Origin: Rhodococcus sp. CH91
GTDB lineage: Bacteria > Actinomycetota > Actinomycetes > Mycobacteriales > Mycobacteriaceae
Assembly: GCF_022554085.1 (NCBI RefSeq)
Contig: NZ_JAKFYR010000001.1
Location: 248,001 to 312,000, forward strand
DNA: 64,000 nucleotides
Reading direction: 5' to 3'
Below the pieces are notes generated by a model that did no database searches, was not told where the DNA came from, and was given only the letters and a program-made list of their open reading frames with translations. A program made the position numbers and the translations under genes. Position 1 is the stretch's first letter. Every line of letters starts with the position of its first letter. This document shows positions 11,157-20,136 of the stretch, in pieces.

Positions 11157-11837
11157 ATGTTTCACGTGGAACAGCACGAGTCGGAACTGTCGGCGATCGC
11201 TCAGCAGGTGTTCGGGGATCGACTCGAACTCGCAGAGCGGTACCACCACTCGCTGTCGACTGCGGGGGTCGAACGAGGTTTGATCGGACCGCGCGAAGTG
11301 CCGCGCTTGTGGGAGCGGCACATTCTCAACTGCGCGGTGATCGGGGAGCTCGTTCAGGAGGGTGAGACGGTCGTCGACGTGGGTAGCGGTGCCGGGCTGC
11401 CCGGCATCCCCCTCGCTCTTGCTCGCCCCGACCTCCAGGTCACTCTCGTCGAGCCGCTGCTCCGCCGCACCGTGTATCTGGCGGAGTTCGTCGAATCCAA
11501 CGGCATCGAGAACGTGCTCGTCGTCCGCGGCCGAGCAGAGCAGCCGAGCGTGCTGCAGGAAGCGGGCGGTGCCGACGTCGTCACCTCTCGTGCTGTCGCT
11601 CCCCTGGCCAAGCTCGCGAAGTGGTCGCTTCCCCTCGTTCACGAGGGTGGCCGGATGCTGGCCCTGAAGGGTTCTTCCGCACAGGAGGAGATCGACCGCG
11701 ACCGCGACGAGCTCACCCGGATGGGCGCCGGCAATCTCGAGGTGCTCGAGTGCGGAGGCGATCTTCTTCCGGTGCCCACCATCGTGGTGAAGGCCGAACG
11801 AATTGCGCGGCCGGCCCGGCGTCGTAAGAAGCGGTGA
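11157..11837 (+). CDS. rsmG: 16S rRNA (guanine-N7) methyltransferase RsmG
   Basis: SAM-dependent methyltransferase (GidB) acting on G527 (E. coli numbering) of 16S rRNA; loss gives low-level streptomycin resistance in relatives. 226 aa from the ATG at 11157. The SAM motif is [29 protein letters not shown]. The start is uncertain. ATG 11157 directly follows GGGAAAGG, while GTG 11166 has the same Shine-Dalgarno at an ideal 9 nt. A one-mismatch parS site (11158-11173) encodes the first residues FHVEQ, a feature I recall from many RsmG proteins. Confidence 0.95.
   Translation: MFHVEQHESELSAIAQQVFGDRLELAERYHHSLSTAGVERGLIGPREVPRLWERHILNCAVIGELVQEGETVVDVGSGAGLPGIPLALARPDLQVTLVEPLLRRTVYLAEFVESNGIENVLVVRGRAEQPSVLQEAGGADVVTSRAVAPLAKLAKWSLPLVHEGGRMLALKGSSAQEEIDRDRDELTRMGAGNLEVLECGGDLLPVPTIVVKAERIARPARRRKKR
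11158..11173. promoter_or_regulatory. parS: parS-like site at the rsmG start (one mismatch)
   Basis: TGTTTCACGTGGAACA matches the 16-bp ParB-binding palindrome at all but one position. It spans the first codons of rsmG, so ParB binding could touch rsmG expression. The mismatch may make it a weaker site than those near parA. Confidence 0.75.
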
Positions 11838-11870
11838 CGCGGAAGCCTCGAGTCCCCGGCTTCGCCACTG

Positions 11871-11910
11871 CACCCTCCCCTCTCTCGGAGAGCGGGAGGG
11901 TGTTGTTCTA
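11871..11910 (+). terminator. Terminator after rsmG
   Basis: CACCCTCCC (11871-11879) pairs with GGGAGGGTG (11894-11902), continued inward by CTCTC with GAGAG across a one-base bulge, and TTGTTCT follows. It lies 33 bp beyond the rsmG stop and is a credible intrinsic terminator. Confidence 0.75.
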
Positions 11911-12179
11911 TCCGGAGTGAACGAGTTCTGCGGGAGAGTCGAGAATCGACTCGAGGAACGTACTCGAGCACCAGACGGCCGAAACCGGCATTTCGGTCGT
12001 GTTCTCATCCGAACCATTGACCCCAGGGAGTTTCGTCACTGTGATGTTTCGGACGAAAGGGTATTCGCATTTGTAATGTCAACTGCACCAATATATTCGG
12101 ATAATTCTGCAACCAATCATGTTGTGCTGGAACGGTTTGGGGCGATGCTCTCGACTTACCTGCGAGTTGTTGCCCATCT

Positions 12180-12193
12180 GTTTCACGTGAAAC
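12180..12193. promoter_or_regulatory. parS: parS site 1 (perfect)
   Basis: The palindrome GTTTCACGTGAAAC matches the bacterial parS consensus exactly. It is the first of three sites within 74 bp upstream of parA. Confidence 0.95.
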
Positions 12194-12214
12194 GGGGACC
12201 CGCGCCTCGTCGAC

Positions 12215-12228
12215 GTTTCACGTTAAAC
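12215..12228. promoter_or_regulatory. parS: parS-like site 2 (one mismatch)
   Basis: GTTTCACGTTAAAC differs from the consensus at one base of the right half. It lies between two perfect sites, so it may act by cooperative ParB spreading. Confidence 0.75.
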
Positions 12229-12239
12229 ACCGCTCGTCT

Positions 12240-12253
12240 GTTTCACGTGAAAC
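12240..12253. promoter_or_regulatory. parS: parS site 3 (perfect)
   Basis: Perfect GTTTCACGTGAAAC palindrome, 60 bp from site 1 and about 210 bp before the parA start. Confidence 0.95.
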
Positions 12254-12465
12254 GTCGACCGGCCACGTCGTGGACAGAACTTAGAATGTGGATGGAATAC
12301 TGAACCAACCGAGAATGTGTGCGCGCGGCTGGGATGCCCGGGACGGCTCCGGCCCGAGGTTCGCATTCTCGCGTCGGCGCCTCGACCCGGCCTCCGAAGT
12401 CGCAGCCGGGAAGCGACGAGGATGTAGCGTGCGAACCGAGCGGATCTACGTGTAAGGAGTGTTCT

Positions 12466-13437
12466 ATGACGGGTGGATCTGAATCCGCTGTTTCACGTGA
12501 AACCGGAGGCGTGGAAGATGACTTCTCCCCCGTGCCGTTCGACGGTTTCTCCGCCATCGATACGCCGATCGGTGCCGCCGCTCATCGCGCCACCCAGGTT
12601 CTCCATCCCAGCGAGGCCAATGCGCTTCCGAAGCCTCGCGAACGGCGCGTCTTCACGATTGCCAACCAGAAGGGCGGGGTAGGTAAGACCACTACGGCGG
12701 TCAACATCGCGTCCGCGCTCGCCGTGCAAGGACTGTCCGTCCTCGTCGTCGATCTCGACCCTCAGGGCAACGCGAGCACAGCGCTCGGTGTCCCCCACCA
12801 TTCCGGTGTGCCGTCGAGTTACGAGATTCTCCTCGGTGAGATCGGCGCGGCAGAGGCAGTGCAACAGAGCCCCCACAACGAACGCCTGTTCTGCATTCCC
12901 GCCACGATCGATCTGGCGGGTGCCGAGATCGAACTCGTCTCGATGGTCGCGAGGGAGAACCGTCTGCGCAACGCCCTCACCAAGCAGGCTCTGGGAGATC
13001 GAGACTTCGACTACGTGATCATCGACTGCCCGCCCTCCCTCGGCCTTCTCACCGTCAACGCCCTCGTCGCTGCCAGGGAAGTCCTGATCCCGATCCAGTG
13101 CGAGTACTACGCGCTCGAAGGCGTGGGCCAGCTCCTGCGCAACATCGAGCTCGTCCAGTCGCACCTCAACCCCGAACTGCACGTCTCGACCGTGCTCCTG
13201 ACGATGTACGACGGGCGTACCAAACTGGCCGATCAGGTGGCTGCCGAGGTTCGCGCACACTTCGGCGATGCGGTGCTCCGTTCCGTCATCCCGCGCAGCG
13301 TGAAGGTTTCCGAAGCTCCCGGCTACGGCATGACAGTTCTCGACTACGATCCTGGATCGCGCGGCGCTATGAGCTACCTCGATGCCGGGCGGGAATTGGC
13401 GGCACGCGGGGCACACGAGAATCAGGGGAACGGATGA
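12466..13437 (+). CDS. parA: Chromosome partitioning ATPase ParA
   Basis: 323-aa Walker-type ATPase that drives segregation of the ParB-bound origin. The deviant Walker A is [10 protein letters not shown] (about residues 68-77), followed by [17 protein letters not shown] and [15 protein letters not shown]. The ATG at 12466 is chosen because TAAGGAG lies 7 nt upstream; an upstream in-frame ATG at 12319 has no such support. A perfect parS site encodes part of the disordered N-terminus (AVSRET). It overlaps parB by 4 bp. Confidence 0.97.
   Translation: MTGGSESAVSRETGGVEDDFSPVPFDGFSAIDTPIGAAAHRATQVLHPSEANALPKPRERRVFTIANQKGGVGKTTTAVNIASALAVQGLSVLVVDLDPQGNASTALGVPHHSGVPSSYEILLGEIGAAEAVQQSPHNERLFCIPATIDLAGAEIELVSMVARENRLRNALTKQALGDRDFDYVIIDCPPSLGLLTVNALVAAREVLIPIQCEYYALEGVGQLLRNIELVQSHLNPELHVSTVLLTMYDGRTKLADQVAAEVRAHFGDAVLRSVIPRSVKVSEAPGYGMTVLDYDPGSRGAMSYLDAGRELAARGAHENQGNG
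12490..12503. promoter_or_regulatory. parS: parS site 4 inside parA (perfect)
   Basis: Perfect GTTTCACGTGAAAC within the parA coding sequence, read there as Val-Ser-Arg-Glu-Thr. It begins only 24 bp after the parA start codon, so ParB bound here could hinder parAB transcription and give feedback control. Confidence 0.95.
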
Positions 13438-14639
13438 GCGCGACACGCAAAGGCGGGCTCGGTCGAGGTTTGGCAGCTCTGATCCCGACCGGTCCGCCGG
13501 TGGGCGCGGAGAAGAAACCGATGGCAGCTTCCTCCCCTGCCGATCCACCGGAGAAACCGGCCTCCTCGGCCGATCCGGTGTCCTCCGCACCGGCCCAGGC
13601 TGCCGCCTCTGCATCGGCCCAGCCCGTCGCCCCCGCACCGACGAAGCCGGCCGCTTCGCGCCGCGGGGGCTCCCCGGCTCTGAACCTCCCGTCGTCCGGG
13701 CTGGGTAGCGCAGCCGCCGACGTCATCATCGGCGACGGAAAGCCTGCGGTGAAGGAACCTGCGTCAGACACCGCCCAGTCGGCCGGAGCCTCCACGGTGG
13801 GCGACCCACTCCCCTCCCCCACCGGAGCGGTCTATCTCGAGATCCCCACAGACCGGATCGAGCCGAACCCGAAGCAACCGCGTCAGGTGTTCGACGAGGA
13901 AGCGCTCGCCGAACTCGTGCATTCGATCCGTGAGTTCGGACTCATGCAGCCCGTCGTCGTCCGCCGTCTCGAGGGTGGCGATCGCTTCCAGCTCATCATG
14001 GGCGAGCGTCGGTGGCGCGCGGTCCAGGAAGCCGGTCTCGAGACGATTCCCGCGATCGTCCGCGACACCGAGGATCAGGCGCTGCTGCGCGATGCTCTGC
14101 TCGAGAACATCCACCGGGTGCAACTCAACCCCCTGGAGGAAGCCGCGGCCTATCAGCAGTTGCTCGAGGAGTTCGAGGTCACCCACGAGGAACTCGCGAG
14201 TCGACTGGGACGGTCCCGCCCGGTCATCACCAACATGATCCGCCTGCTCAAGCTCCCGGTCGCCGTCCAGCGGCGTGTGGCAGCAGGCGTGTTGTCCGCC
14301 GGTCACGCGCGTGCTCTGCTCGCGCTCGAAGCCGGTGCGGATGCTCAGGAGGCACTCGCCGCTCGCATCGTCGCGGAGGGCCTGTCCGTGCGTGCGACGG
14401 AAGAAGCCGTCGTGCTCGCGAATCGCAGCGACACCCCGGATGCTCCTCAGCAGAAGCGTCGGAAGCCTATTCGGATGCCCGGCCTCGAGGACGTCGCGGA
14501 ACGCCTGTCGAACTCGTTCGACACCCGCGTGACCGTGAGCTTGGGCAAACGGAAGGGCAAGATCGTGGTGGAGTTCGGTTCGGTCGACGACCTCGAACGC
14601 ATCGTGAAGATGATGGAGTCGCAGACCGAGATCTCTTGA
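13434..14639 (+). CDS. parB: Chromosome partitioning protein ParB
   Basis: 401-aa CTP-dependent DNA clamp that loads at parS. The N-terminus [18 protein letters not shown] is the ParA-interacting signature. A Pro/Ala-rich linker (about residues 25-115) follows. The nuclease-like domain contains [22 protein letters not shown], the GERRWRA box and [14 protein letters not shown]. The helix-turn-helix region is [23 protein letters not shown] short C-terminal dimerisation domain ends the protein. ATG 13434 overlaps the parA stop. Confidence 0.97.
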   Translation: MSATRKGGLGRGLAALIPTGPPVGAEKKPMAASSPADPPEKPASSADPVSSAPAQAAASASAQPVAPAPTKPAASRRGGSPALNLPSSGLGSAAADVIIGDGKPAVKEPASDTAQSAGASTVGDPLPSPTGAVYLEIPTDRIEPNPKQPRQVFDEEALAELVHSIREFGLMQPVVVRRLEGGDRFQLIMGERRWRAVQEAGLETIPAIVRDTEDQALLRDALLENIHRVQLNPLEEAAAYQQLLEEFEVTHEELASRLGRSRPVITNMIRLLKLPVAVQRRVAAGVLSAGHARALLALEAGADAQEALAARIVAEGLSVRATEEAVVLANRSDTPDAPQQKRRKPIRMPGLEDVAERLSNSFDTRVTVSLGKRKGKIVVEFGSVDDLERIVKMMESQTEIS

Positions 14640-14697
14640 CTCCTCGTCGGAGCAGGACAACAGTCTGTAGACGAAAGACGTGGAGGCGAACTATCCC

Positions 14698-15390
14698 GTG
14701 TCGACTCGAGTGTCACCACTCACCCTGAGTGGGATCGAGCAGCTGCCCGCCCATGCCCGGCGGTGTGTGTTCTGGGAAATGGACCCCGCGGCGACGTCCG
14801 ACGTACAGCGGTTCTGCGATCCGGAGTTCGAGAAGGAAGCATGGCTGTCGATGGTGCTTCTCGAATGGGGCTCCTGCGGCCAGATCGCGACTGTCGGCGA
14901 CAAGGTGGCCGGGTGCGCCCTCTACGCTCCCCCGGGGATGGTGCCCCGGGCCCGGGACTTTCCGACGGCACCGGTCAGCGCCGACGCCATTCTGCTGACG
15001 TCGATGCGGACCGAGCCGCACGCGGCCGACCTGGATGTCGGAGCAGATCTCATCCGCGGGGTCGTCGCCGACCTCGTCCGGCGCAACGTGCGCGCGATCG
15101 AGGCATTCGGCCTCCGGAACGAGGACGGCGAACCGTCACCGAGCGATGTACCTCTCGCGACGGCTGCGCTCGGATGTTCCGACAGCGAATGCATGATCGA
15201 CGCCCACTTCCTCGAGGACATGGGGTTCGAGGTCGTCGCGCCGCACCATCGCTATCCGCGGCTTCGTCTCGAACTCGACCGGGACCACGAATGGAAGGTC
15301 GCTGTGGAAGCGGCGCTCGACAGGCTCCTCGAGGAGGCGTCCCTCACGGTCGCGGACCTGACGGCCGGCTCGGCGGTGGGCGCTCACTGA
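14698..15390 (+). CDS. GNAT-like conserved protein (Rv3916c family)
   Basis: 230-aa protein at the position of M. tuberculosis Rv3916c. It begins VSTRVSPLTLSGIEQLPAHARRCVFWE, a sequence conserved in this lineage. The fold resembles a GNAT acetyltransferase (VAGCALYAPP strand, a central helix near LIRGVVADLVRRN, then FLEDMGFEVV), but no clean acetyl-CoA loop is visible, so activity is unproven. GTG 14698 is preferred over GTG 14680, with GGAGG about 11 nt upstream. It converges on cwlM, with a short CCGCC/GGCGG hairpin at 15391-15409 between them. Confidence 0.75.
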   Translation: MSTRVSPLTLSGIEQLPAHARRCVFWEMDPAATSDVQRFCDPEFEKEAWLSMVLLEWGSCGQIATVGDKVAGCALYAPPGMVPRARDFPTAPVSADAILLTSMRTEPHAADLDVGADLIRGVVADLVRRNVRAIEAFGLRNEDGEPSPSDVPLATAALGCSDSECMIDAHFLEDMGFEVVAPHHRYPRLRLELDRDHEWKVAVEAALDRLLEEASLTVADLTAGSAVGAH

Positions 15391-15427
15391 CCGCCTTCGG
15401 ATGTGGCGGTGCCGCAGCCGGACCGGA

Positions 15428-16606
15428 TCAGCGGCTCTCCGAGATCGAGAGCTCTTCGGCGAGCAGTTCGGCGAAGGTGTAGGTACCGGTGGGCTGATCG
15501 TCCTGGCCGAGGAGATACAGCCGCTTCACCGCGACGAGGATCGCCTCGGCGATGATGTCGCGGCTGCGCGGATCGGCGAGCAGTGCGGCGTCGTGCTCGT
15601 TGGTGAGATAACCCAGATCGATCTGCACCGTGGGCATATTGGTCAGGCGCAGCAGATCCCACGTGCGGCCGTGGCTGCGGCAGTCCTGCAGGCTCGTGCG
15701 GGCCACGATCTCGCGCTGGATGTAGCCGGACAGCACCTGACCGATCATCGATTCGGAGCCGTGCGAATTGCCGTAGTGGAAGCTGGCGATGCCGCTCGCC
15801 GCAGGATTACGGCTGGCGTCGCACCGCAACGAGATCATCAGGTCGGCGCCGAACGCGTTGGAGGTGCCGGCGCGTTCGATGTCGGTGGGGTTCACGTGGT
15901 ACGGCCGGGACAGGAAGGTCTCCATGCCCGTCGCCGCCATCCGGCCTTCGAGGCGCCGCGCGAGATCCCACAGGATGTCGGCCTCGGAGATCGGGCCGTG
16001 AGGACTCGGGACGATGATGCCATGAGCGTTGCCGCCGCGACCCGGATCGATGACGATGCGCTTGCCGCTGAGCTGCGGACCGGATCGCCGCACGATCTCT
16101 TCCTCACTGATCGCGTGGGGCGACCCGCCCGACACGCGTGTGCCGAGCAGTTCGAGGGCACGGAGCGTTTCGGATCCGCAGATGCCGTCGGAGGCAAGTC
16201 CGATCTCACGCTGGAAGGAACACAGGCCCTCGTGTGTCTTCGGCCCGAAGTAGCCGTCCACACGGTCGACGTAGAAGCCGAGATCCTGGAGACGGGTCTG
16301 CAGAGCCGCGACGTCGTCTCCGTACAGCGGCGCGGAGAGCTGATACATCAGGGTGCGCGCACCGAGCCGGTACGACGCCTCCTTCAGGGAGCGATAGGTC
16401 GCGGGTCCCACCACCCCGTCGACCAGCAGGCCGCGTTGCTGCTGGAAGGCGCGGACCGCTCCGTCGAGTTCACGGTCGAACACGACGTCCGATCCCATCC
16501 AGTCGCCCGAGTCGTCGGGTTGATTGTGCAGGAAACCCAAACCGGCCAGGGTGCTCCGGATCTCGGCGATCGCGGGACCGTGGTCGCCGTGACGAAGAGG
16601 GCGCAT
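15428..16606 (-). CDS. cwlM: CwlM, peptidoglycan regulator with inactive-looking amidase fold
   Basis: 392-aa protein, Rv3915 position. Two N-terminal peptidoglycan-binding domains (about residues 5-75 and 85-150) precede an N-acetylmuramoyl-L-alanine amidase_3 fold (about 180-370). The usual zinc-site residues are altered: DPGRGG replaces DPGHGG (near 185), SLRCDAS replaces the SIHAD type (near 259) and QIDLGYLTN replaces VELGFLSN (near 329). In mycobacteria CwlM is a PknB substrate that activates MurA rather than an amidase; that role is inferred here. The ATG at 16606 has GGAAAGG 8 nt upstream. Confidence 0.92.
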   Translation of the reverse strand: MRPLRHGDHGPAIAEIRSTLAGLGFLHNQPDDSGDWMGSDVVFDRELDGAVRAFQQQRGLLVDGVVGPATYRSLKEASYRLGARTLMYQLSAPLYGDDVAALQTRLQDLGFYVDRVDGYFGPKTHEGLCSFQREIGLASDGICGSETLRALELLGTRVSGGSPHAISEEEIVRRSGPQLSGKRIVIDPGRGGNAHGIIVPSPHGPISEADILWDLARRLEGRMAATGMETFLSRPYHVNPTDIERAGTSNAFGADLMISLRCDASRNPAASGIASFHYGNSHGSESMIGQVLSGYIQREIVARTSLQDCRSHGRTWDLLRLTNMPTVQIDLGYLTNEHDAALLADPRSRDIIAEAILVAVKRLYLLGQDDQPTGTYTFAELLAEELSISESR

Positions 16607-16679
16607 GTATCGGGCCTTTCCGTGCTGACCGGATCGGTGCCCGGCGTGGGCGCTGGGCAGCATCGAACGGGGTGGATGT

Positions 16680-16714
16680 GGATGTGCCCGTGGAACGGAC
16701 TCACGGGCACATCC
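16680..16714. terminator. 13-bp hairpin between trxA and cwlM
   Basis: GGATGTGCCCGTG (16680-16692) pairs perfectly with CACGGGCACATCC (16702-16714) around a 9-nt loop. It lies 22 bp after the trxA stop on the minus strand. No T tract follows, so it may be a partial terminator or an RNA-stabilising element that separates trxBA from cwlM. Confidence 0.7.
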
Positions 16715-16736
16715 GAGAGTTGATCCTGGGACGGTA

Positions 16737-17072
16737 CTACAGGACGTCGGCGAGGTCCCGAAGCAACGCCGCCTTGCCCTTCGCGCCGACGATCGTCTTC
16801 GTCGGCTTACCGCCGGAGAAGAGGATCATCGTGGGAATCGACATGACCTGATAGTCGCGTGCCGACGAGGGATTGGCGTCGATGTCGAGCTTGGCGACGG
16901 TCAGCTTGTCACCGTGCTCGGCCGCGATCTCCTCGAGGACCGGAGCGACCATCTTGCACGGACCGCACCAGGTCGCCCAGAAGTCGACGAGGACAGGCTT
17001 GTCGGACTGGAGCACGTCCTCGACGAACGACGAGTCGGTGATGGTGACGGTGTTGGAGTTCTTGTCGGCCAC
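16737..17072 (-). CDS. trxA: Thioredoxin
   Basis: 111-aa thioredoxin with the active site WCGPC in VDFWATWCGPCKMVAPVLEEIA and the cis-proline loop SIPTMILFSGG. It carries electrons from thioredoxin reductase to protein disulfides in the cytoplasm. The gene is 42 bp downstream of trxB in the same direction and forms a trxB-trxA unit (trxC in M. tuberculosis naming). Length is normal. Confidence 0.97.
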   Translation of the reverse strand: MADKNSNTVTITDSSFVEDVLQSDKPVLVDFWATWCGPCKMVAPVLEEIAAEHGDKLTVAKLDIDANPSSARDYQVMSIPTMILFSGGKPTKTIVGAKGKAALLRDLADVL

Positions 17073-17114
17073 GAAGGTCTCCTGGATGTCGAGGTGGAAT
17101 GAGGAAGGGGTGGA

Positions 17115-18080
17115 TCAGGCTTCGGCGAGTGTGGGGGCGGGAACCTCGCGGTTCGCGACCAGCCAGCGCTCTGCGTCGATGGACGCCGAACATCCGGTGC
17201 CGGCGGCGGTGATCGCCTGGCGGTAGGTGTGGTCGACGAGGTCGCCTGCGGCGAACACGCCCGGCACGGAGGTCGCCGTGGACGGTGCCGCGACCTTGAC
17301 GTAGCCCTCGTCGTCGAGGTCGACCTGGCCCGCGACGAGCGAGCTGCGCGGATCGTGTCCGACTGCCACGAACAGTCCCGTGACGGCGAGATCGCTGCGC
17401 TCACCGGTGACGGTGTCCTCGAGCACGAGCTCGGTCACGCTGTTCTCACCCCGCACCTCGACGACCTGCGCGTTGGTGACGAAGCGGATCTTCTCGTTCT
17501 CGCGGGCGCGCTCGAGCATGATCTTCGACGCACGGAATTCGTCGCGACGGTGAATGAGGGTGACGCTGCGGGCGAATCGGGTGAGGAAGGTCGCTTCCTC
17601 CATCGCGGAGTCGCCACCGCCGACGACGGCGATGTCCTGGTCGCGGAAGAAGAAGCCGTCGCAGGTGGCACATGCGGACACGCCGCGGCCGAGCAGCCGC
17701 GACTCGCCGGGGACCCCGAGGTAGCGGGGTTCGGCACCCATCGCGAGGATGACCGCGTGGCTGCGGTAGGTCTCACCGTTGGCGACGACCGTCTTCACCG
17801 AGCCGGTCAGGTCCATCTCCTCGACGTCCTCGGTGCGCAGCTCGGCGCCGAAGCGCAAGGCCTGCTCGCGCATCTGGTCCATGAGCTCCGGCCCCATGAT
17901 CCCGTCCTTGAAACCCGGGAAGTTCTCCACCTCCGTGGTCGTCATGAGCTCGCCGCCGAACTGCGTTCCCTCGAAGACGAGCGGCGAGAGTTCGGCGCGG
18001 GCCGCATAGATCGCAGCGGTGTATCCGGCCGGTCCCGAACCGACGATGATGAGGTCGTGAATCGTGGGCGAGGTCGTCAT
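17115..18080 (-). CDS. trxB: Thioredoxin-disulfide reductase
   Basis: 321-aa NADPH- and FAD-dependent reductase of thioredoxin. The N-terminal FAD motif is [19 protein letters not shown], the redox-active CATCDG lies near residue 136, the NADPH-binding [15 protein letters not shown] follows, and the second FAD motif is [23 protein letters not shown] 18080 has GGAAGG upstream, whereas the frame extends further without support. A sigma-H/R-like promoter lies about 86 bp upstream. Confidence 0.97.
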   Translation of the reverse strand: MTTSPTIHDLIIVGSGPAGYTAAIYAARAELSPLVFEGTQFGGELMTTTEVENFPGFKDGIMGPELMDQMREQALRFGAELRTEDVEEMDLTGSVKTVVANGETYRSHAVILAMGAEPRYLGVPGESRLLGRGVSACATCDGFFFRDQDIAVVGGGDSAMEEATFLTRFARSVTLIHRRDEFRASKIMLERARENEKIRFVTNAQVVEVRGENSVTELVLEDTVTGERSDLAVTGLFVAVGHDPRSSLVAGQVDLDDEGYVKVAAPSTATSVPGVFAAGDLVDHTYRQAITAAGTGCSASIDAERWLVANREVPAPTLAEA

Positions 18081-18165
18081 GCGGCGGAGCCTTCCGGTTG
18101 AGTGATCGGGGGCGCAGGGCGGCAGCGATCCGGCCGAAACCGGACGGCAGCCTACAGACACTGTC

Positions 18166-18191
18166 AACACCAGGGTAAGCGGTGTTGTTCC
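18166..18191 (-). promoter_or_regulatory. SigH/SigR-type promoter for trxB
   Basis: On the minus strand GGAACA (complement of 18186-18191), a 17-nt spacer and GTT (complement of 18166-18168) match the thiol-stress ECF consensus GGAAYA-N16-20-GTT of mycobacterial SigH and Streptomyces SigR. trxB is a classical member of that regulon. The same bases include a CAACACC/GGTGTTG inverted repeat (18165-18187). Confidence 0.65.
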
Positions 18192-18244
18192 CCTCCCGCC
18201 GTGCGTCCCACCACAGCCGCCGGCACTCGGCCGGTGAGAGTTCC

Positions 18245-19444
18245 TCAGACCGCGCCGGGTACATCCCGGAGTGTTTCGCGGATCACACAGTGGGTGCCGG
18301 TGTAGATCGTCGGCATGCACTTGTTGCAGTGGATGCAGAGGCCTTCGTGCGCCGTGTTCTCCTCGAATTTCCGTACGAGATAGGGATCACGCAGCAGTGC
18401 GCGGCCCATGGCGACGAACTCGAAGCCTTCGTCGAGTGCGGTCTCGATGGTGTCGAGACGGTTGATTCCGCCGAGCAGGATCAGCGGCAGCGACAGCTCG
18501 GACCGGAACTGCCGGGCCATCGGCAGGAAGAACCCCTCCTCGAACGGAAGCTTCGGGAAGATCCTCGGGCCGTAGACCTTCAGACCCCAGCCGACGAGCT
18601 TCGGTTGCGAGTCCTGGAATTCCTTCATGGGCACGTCGCCCCGGAAGAAGTACATGCCGTTGAGCAGCGAGCTGCCGCCGGTGAGTTCCATCGCGTCGAT
18701 GGTGCCGTCGGATTCGATGAGTTTGGCCATGGGCAGCGACTCGTCGAGCCACAGGCCTCGGGGCACCCCGTCGGTCATGTTGAACTTGGCGATGACGGCG
18801 ACCCCCTCCCCCACTGCCGTGCGGACGGCGTCGAGGACGCGCCGGGGGAAGGCGGTACGGGCTTCGATGCTGCCGCCGTAACGGTCCTTGCGCTTGTTGA
18901 GATTCGGGCTCATGAACGAACTGAGCAGATAGTTGTGGCCGAGATGGACCTCGACGGCGTCGAAACCGGCTTCGACGGCGAAGCGCGCGGCAGCGGCGTA
19001 GTCCTCGACGACCTGATCGAGTTGTGCGAGTGTCGCGCCGCGGACGAGACCCATGGCGGGAGGGCTGATGCGGGTGGACGGCGCGAGCGTCTTCATCCCG
19101 TTGGAGATCTGGTTGGCGACGAGTCCGGCGTGCCCGATCTGTGCGGAGGCCAGTCCCCCGGCGGTGTGGACGGCGTCGGTGAGCCGTGCCAGTCCGGGCA
19201 CGGAGTCGGCATCGAGCACGAGCGTGTCGCGATGGACGCGTCCCGACGGCGAGACCGAGCAGTACGCCACGGTCGTGAGCGCGGTTCCGCCCCGGGCGAC
19301 CTCGGCGTGGAACTCGACGAGTTCGTCGGTGACTGCGCCGTGAGGCATCACGCCTTCGAAGGTCGCCGCCTTCACGATGCGGTTGCGGAGGGTGAGCGGC
19401 CCGAGTCGGGCCGGTTCGAACACGGTGGGTCGCGGCGAAGACAT
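18245..19444 (-). CDS. Old Yellow Enzyme family NADH:flavin oxidoreductase
   Basis: 399-aa FMN-binding TIM-barrel protein. Recognisable parts are [18 protein letters not shown], the long substrate-side helix region, [33 protein letters not shown], and the phosphate-binding end [17 protein letters not shown]-terminal cysteine cluster, CIHCNKCMP followed by a further Cys, resembles the 4Fe-4S site of 2,4-dienoyl-CoA reductases, yet the FAD/NAD(P)H domain of those larger enzymes is absent. The substrate is unknown. The gene is divergent from a TetR regulator and interrupts the usual trxB-anti-sigma neighbourhood. Confidence 0.85.
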   Translation of the reverse strand: MSSPRPTVFEPARLGPLTLRNRIVKAATFEGVMPHGAVTDELVEFHAEVARGGTALTTVAYCSVSPSGRVHRDTLVLDADSVPGLARLTDAVHTAGGLASAQIGHAGLVANQISNGMKTLAPSTRISPPAMGLVRGATLAQLDQVVEDYAAAARFAVEAGFDAVEVHLGHNYLLSSFMSPNLNKRKDRYGGSIEARTAFPRRVLDAVRTAVGEGVAVIAKFNMTDGVPRGLWLDESLPMAKLIESDGTIDAMELTGGSSLLNGMYFFRGDVPMKEFQDSQPKLVGWGLKVYGPRIFPKLPFEEGFFLPMARQFRSELSLPLILLGGINRLDTIETALDEGFEFVAMGRALLRDPYLVRKFEENTAHEGLCIHCNKCMPTIYTGTHCVIRETLRDVPGAV

Positions 19445-19487
19445 GCCCCTACTTTCGATGCCAGTGGTACCGTAATTGCACTTCGAC

Positions 19488-19493
19488 TATAAC
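19488..19493 (+). promoter_or_regulatory. Candidate -10 for the TetR gene
   Basis: TATAAC in an AT-richer part of the 110-bp divergent gap between the OYE and TetR genes. No clear -35 lies at 16-18 bp. No strong palindrome was found in the gap, so the TetR operator is undefined. Confidence 0.3.
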
Positions 19494-19554
19494 GCTCGTC
19501 ACATCGTCCGCCAGTCCTGTTCCCACTCACAGCACACCTCGAATCACGGATCCC

Positions 19555-20136
19555 ATGCCGACCACCGCTCAGGGGCGCCCCAGAGACCCCCGGATAGACA
19601 ACGACGTCCTCATCGTCACCCGCGAGATGCTCCGCACCCACGGCTGGGACGGTCTGAGCCTGCGCGCCATCGCCGCCCGAGCCGGCGTCGGGCGTGCGGC
19701 CCTCACCCGACGTTGGCCCACCAAGGCGCATCTGGTGCTCGACGCTCTTCTCGGTTCCGCCCCGGACCTGACCCCGTACGACGGCATCGACCGCAAGGGC
19801 TGGATCGAATGGGTGGTCACCGGGAGTATCGAGTTGTTCTCGCGGCCCGAGGTGCGTGCGGCTCTACCGGGGCTCCTCGCGGCCCTGCGCGACCACGACG
19901 ATCTCCGTAACACGCTCTGGCGCACCTTCAGCGGTCCCAGCACCGCGTTGTTCGCCGACGGGCGGGACGAGAGCCGTTCCGCAGAGGATGTCGCCGACGC
20001 CGAGACCGACGCGCGGGCGGTTCTCGTGATGGCTGCGGGGGCGGCACTGTTCGCCGGGATCATCGCTGCCGAGGACGACACGCCGGCCCTGCGCGCGCGG
20101 ATACTGGAACTGCTCTCGACCGTCGCCGAACGCTAA
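19555..20136 (+). CDS. TetR/AcrR family regulator
   Basis: 193-aa regulator with an N-terminal helix-turn-helix (LRTHGWDGLSLRAIAARAGVGRAALTRRWPTK, about residues 26-57) and a helical ligand-binding domain. It is divergent from the OYE gene 110 bp away, so it probably controls that gene and itself. Its 3' end overlaps the convergent anti-sigma gene by 4 bp (20133-20136). The inducer is unknown. Confidence 0.88.
   Translation: MPTTAQGRPRDPRIDNDVLIVTREMLRTHGWDGLSLRAIAARAGVGRAALTRRWPTKAHLVLDALLGSAPDLTPYDGIDRKGWIEWVVTGSIELFSRPEVRAALPGLLAALRDHDDLRNTLWRTFSGPSTALFADGRDESRSAEDVADAETDARAVLVMAAGAALFAGIIAAEDDTPALRARILELLSTVAER

Larger units (their letters stand above)
11838..12465. other. rsmG-parA intergenic region (parS cluster, AT-rich island)
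   Basis: 628 bp without a convincing gene. In order it holds a terminator-like hairpin (11871-11902), CTCGAG-rich sequence (11936-11968), a 10-bp hairpin with six-base loop (11975-12000), a TTTCGTC/GACGAAA repeat (12031-12058), an AT-rich stretch at about 12040-12135 unlike the rest of the window, and three parS sites (12180-12253). Short frames crossing it show no family resemblance. It presumably carries the parAB promoter and serves as the ParB loading zone. Confidence 0.65.

Noticed and set aside
12319-12465. Upstream ATG extension of parA
   Set aside because: It adds 49 residues of unconserved sequence, whereas the ATG at 12466 has a clear TAAGGAG.
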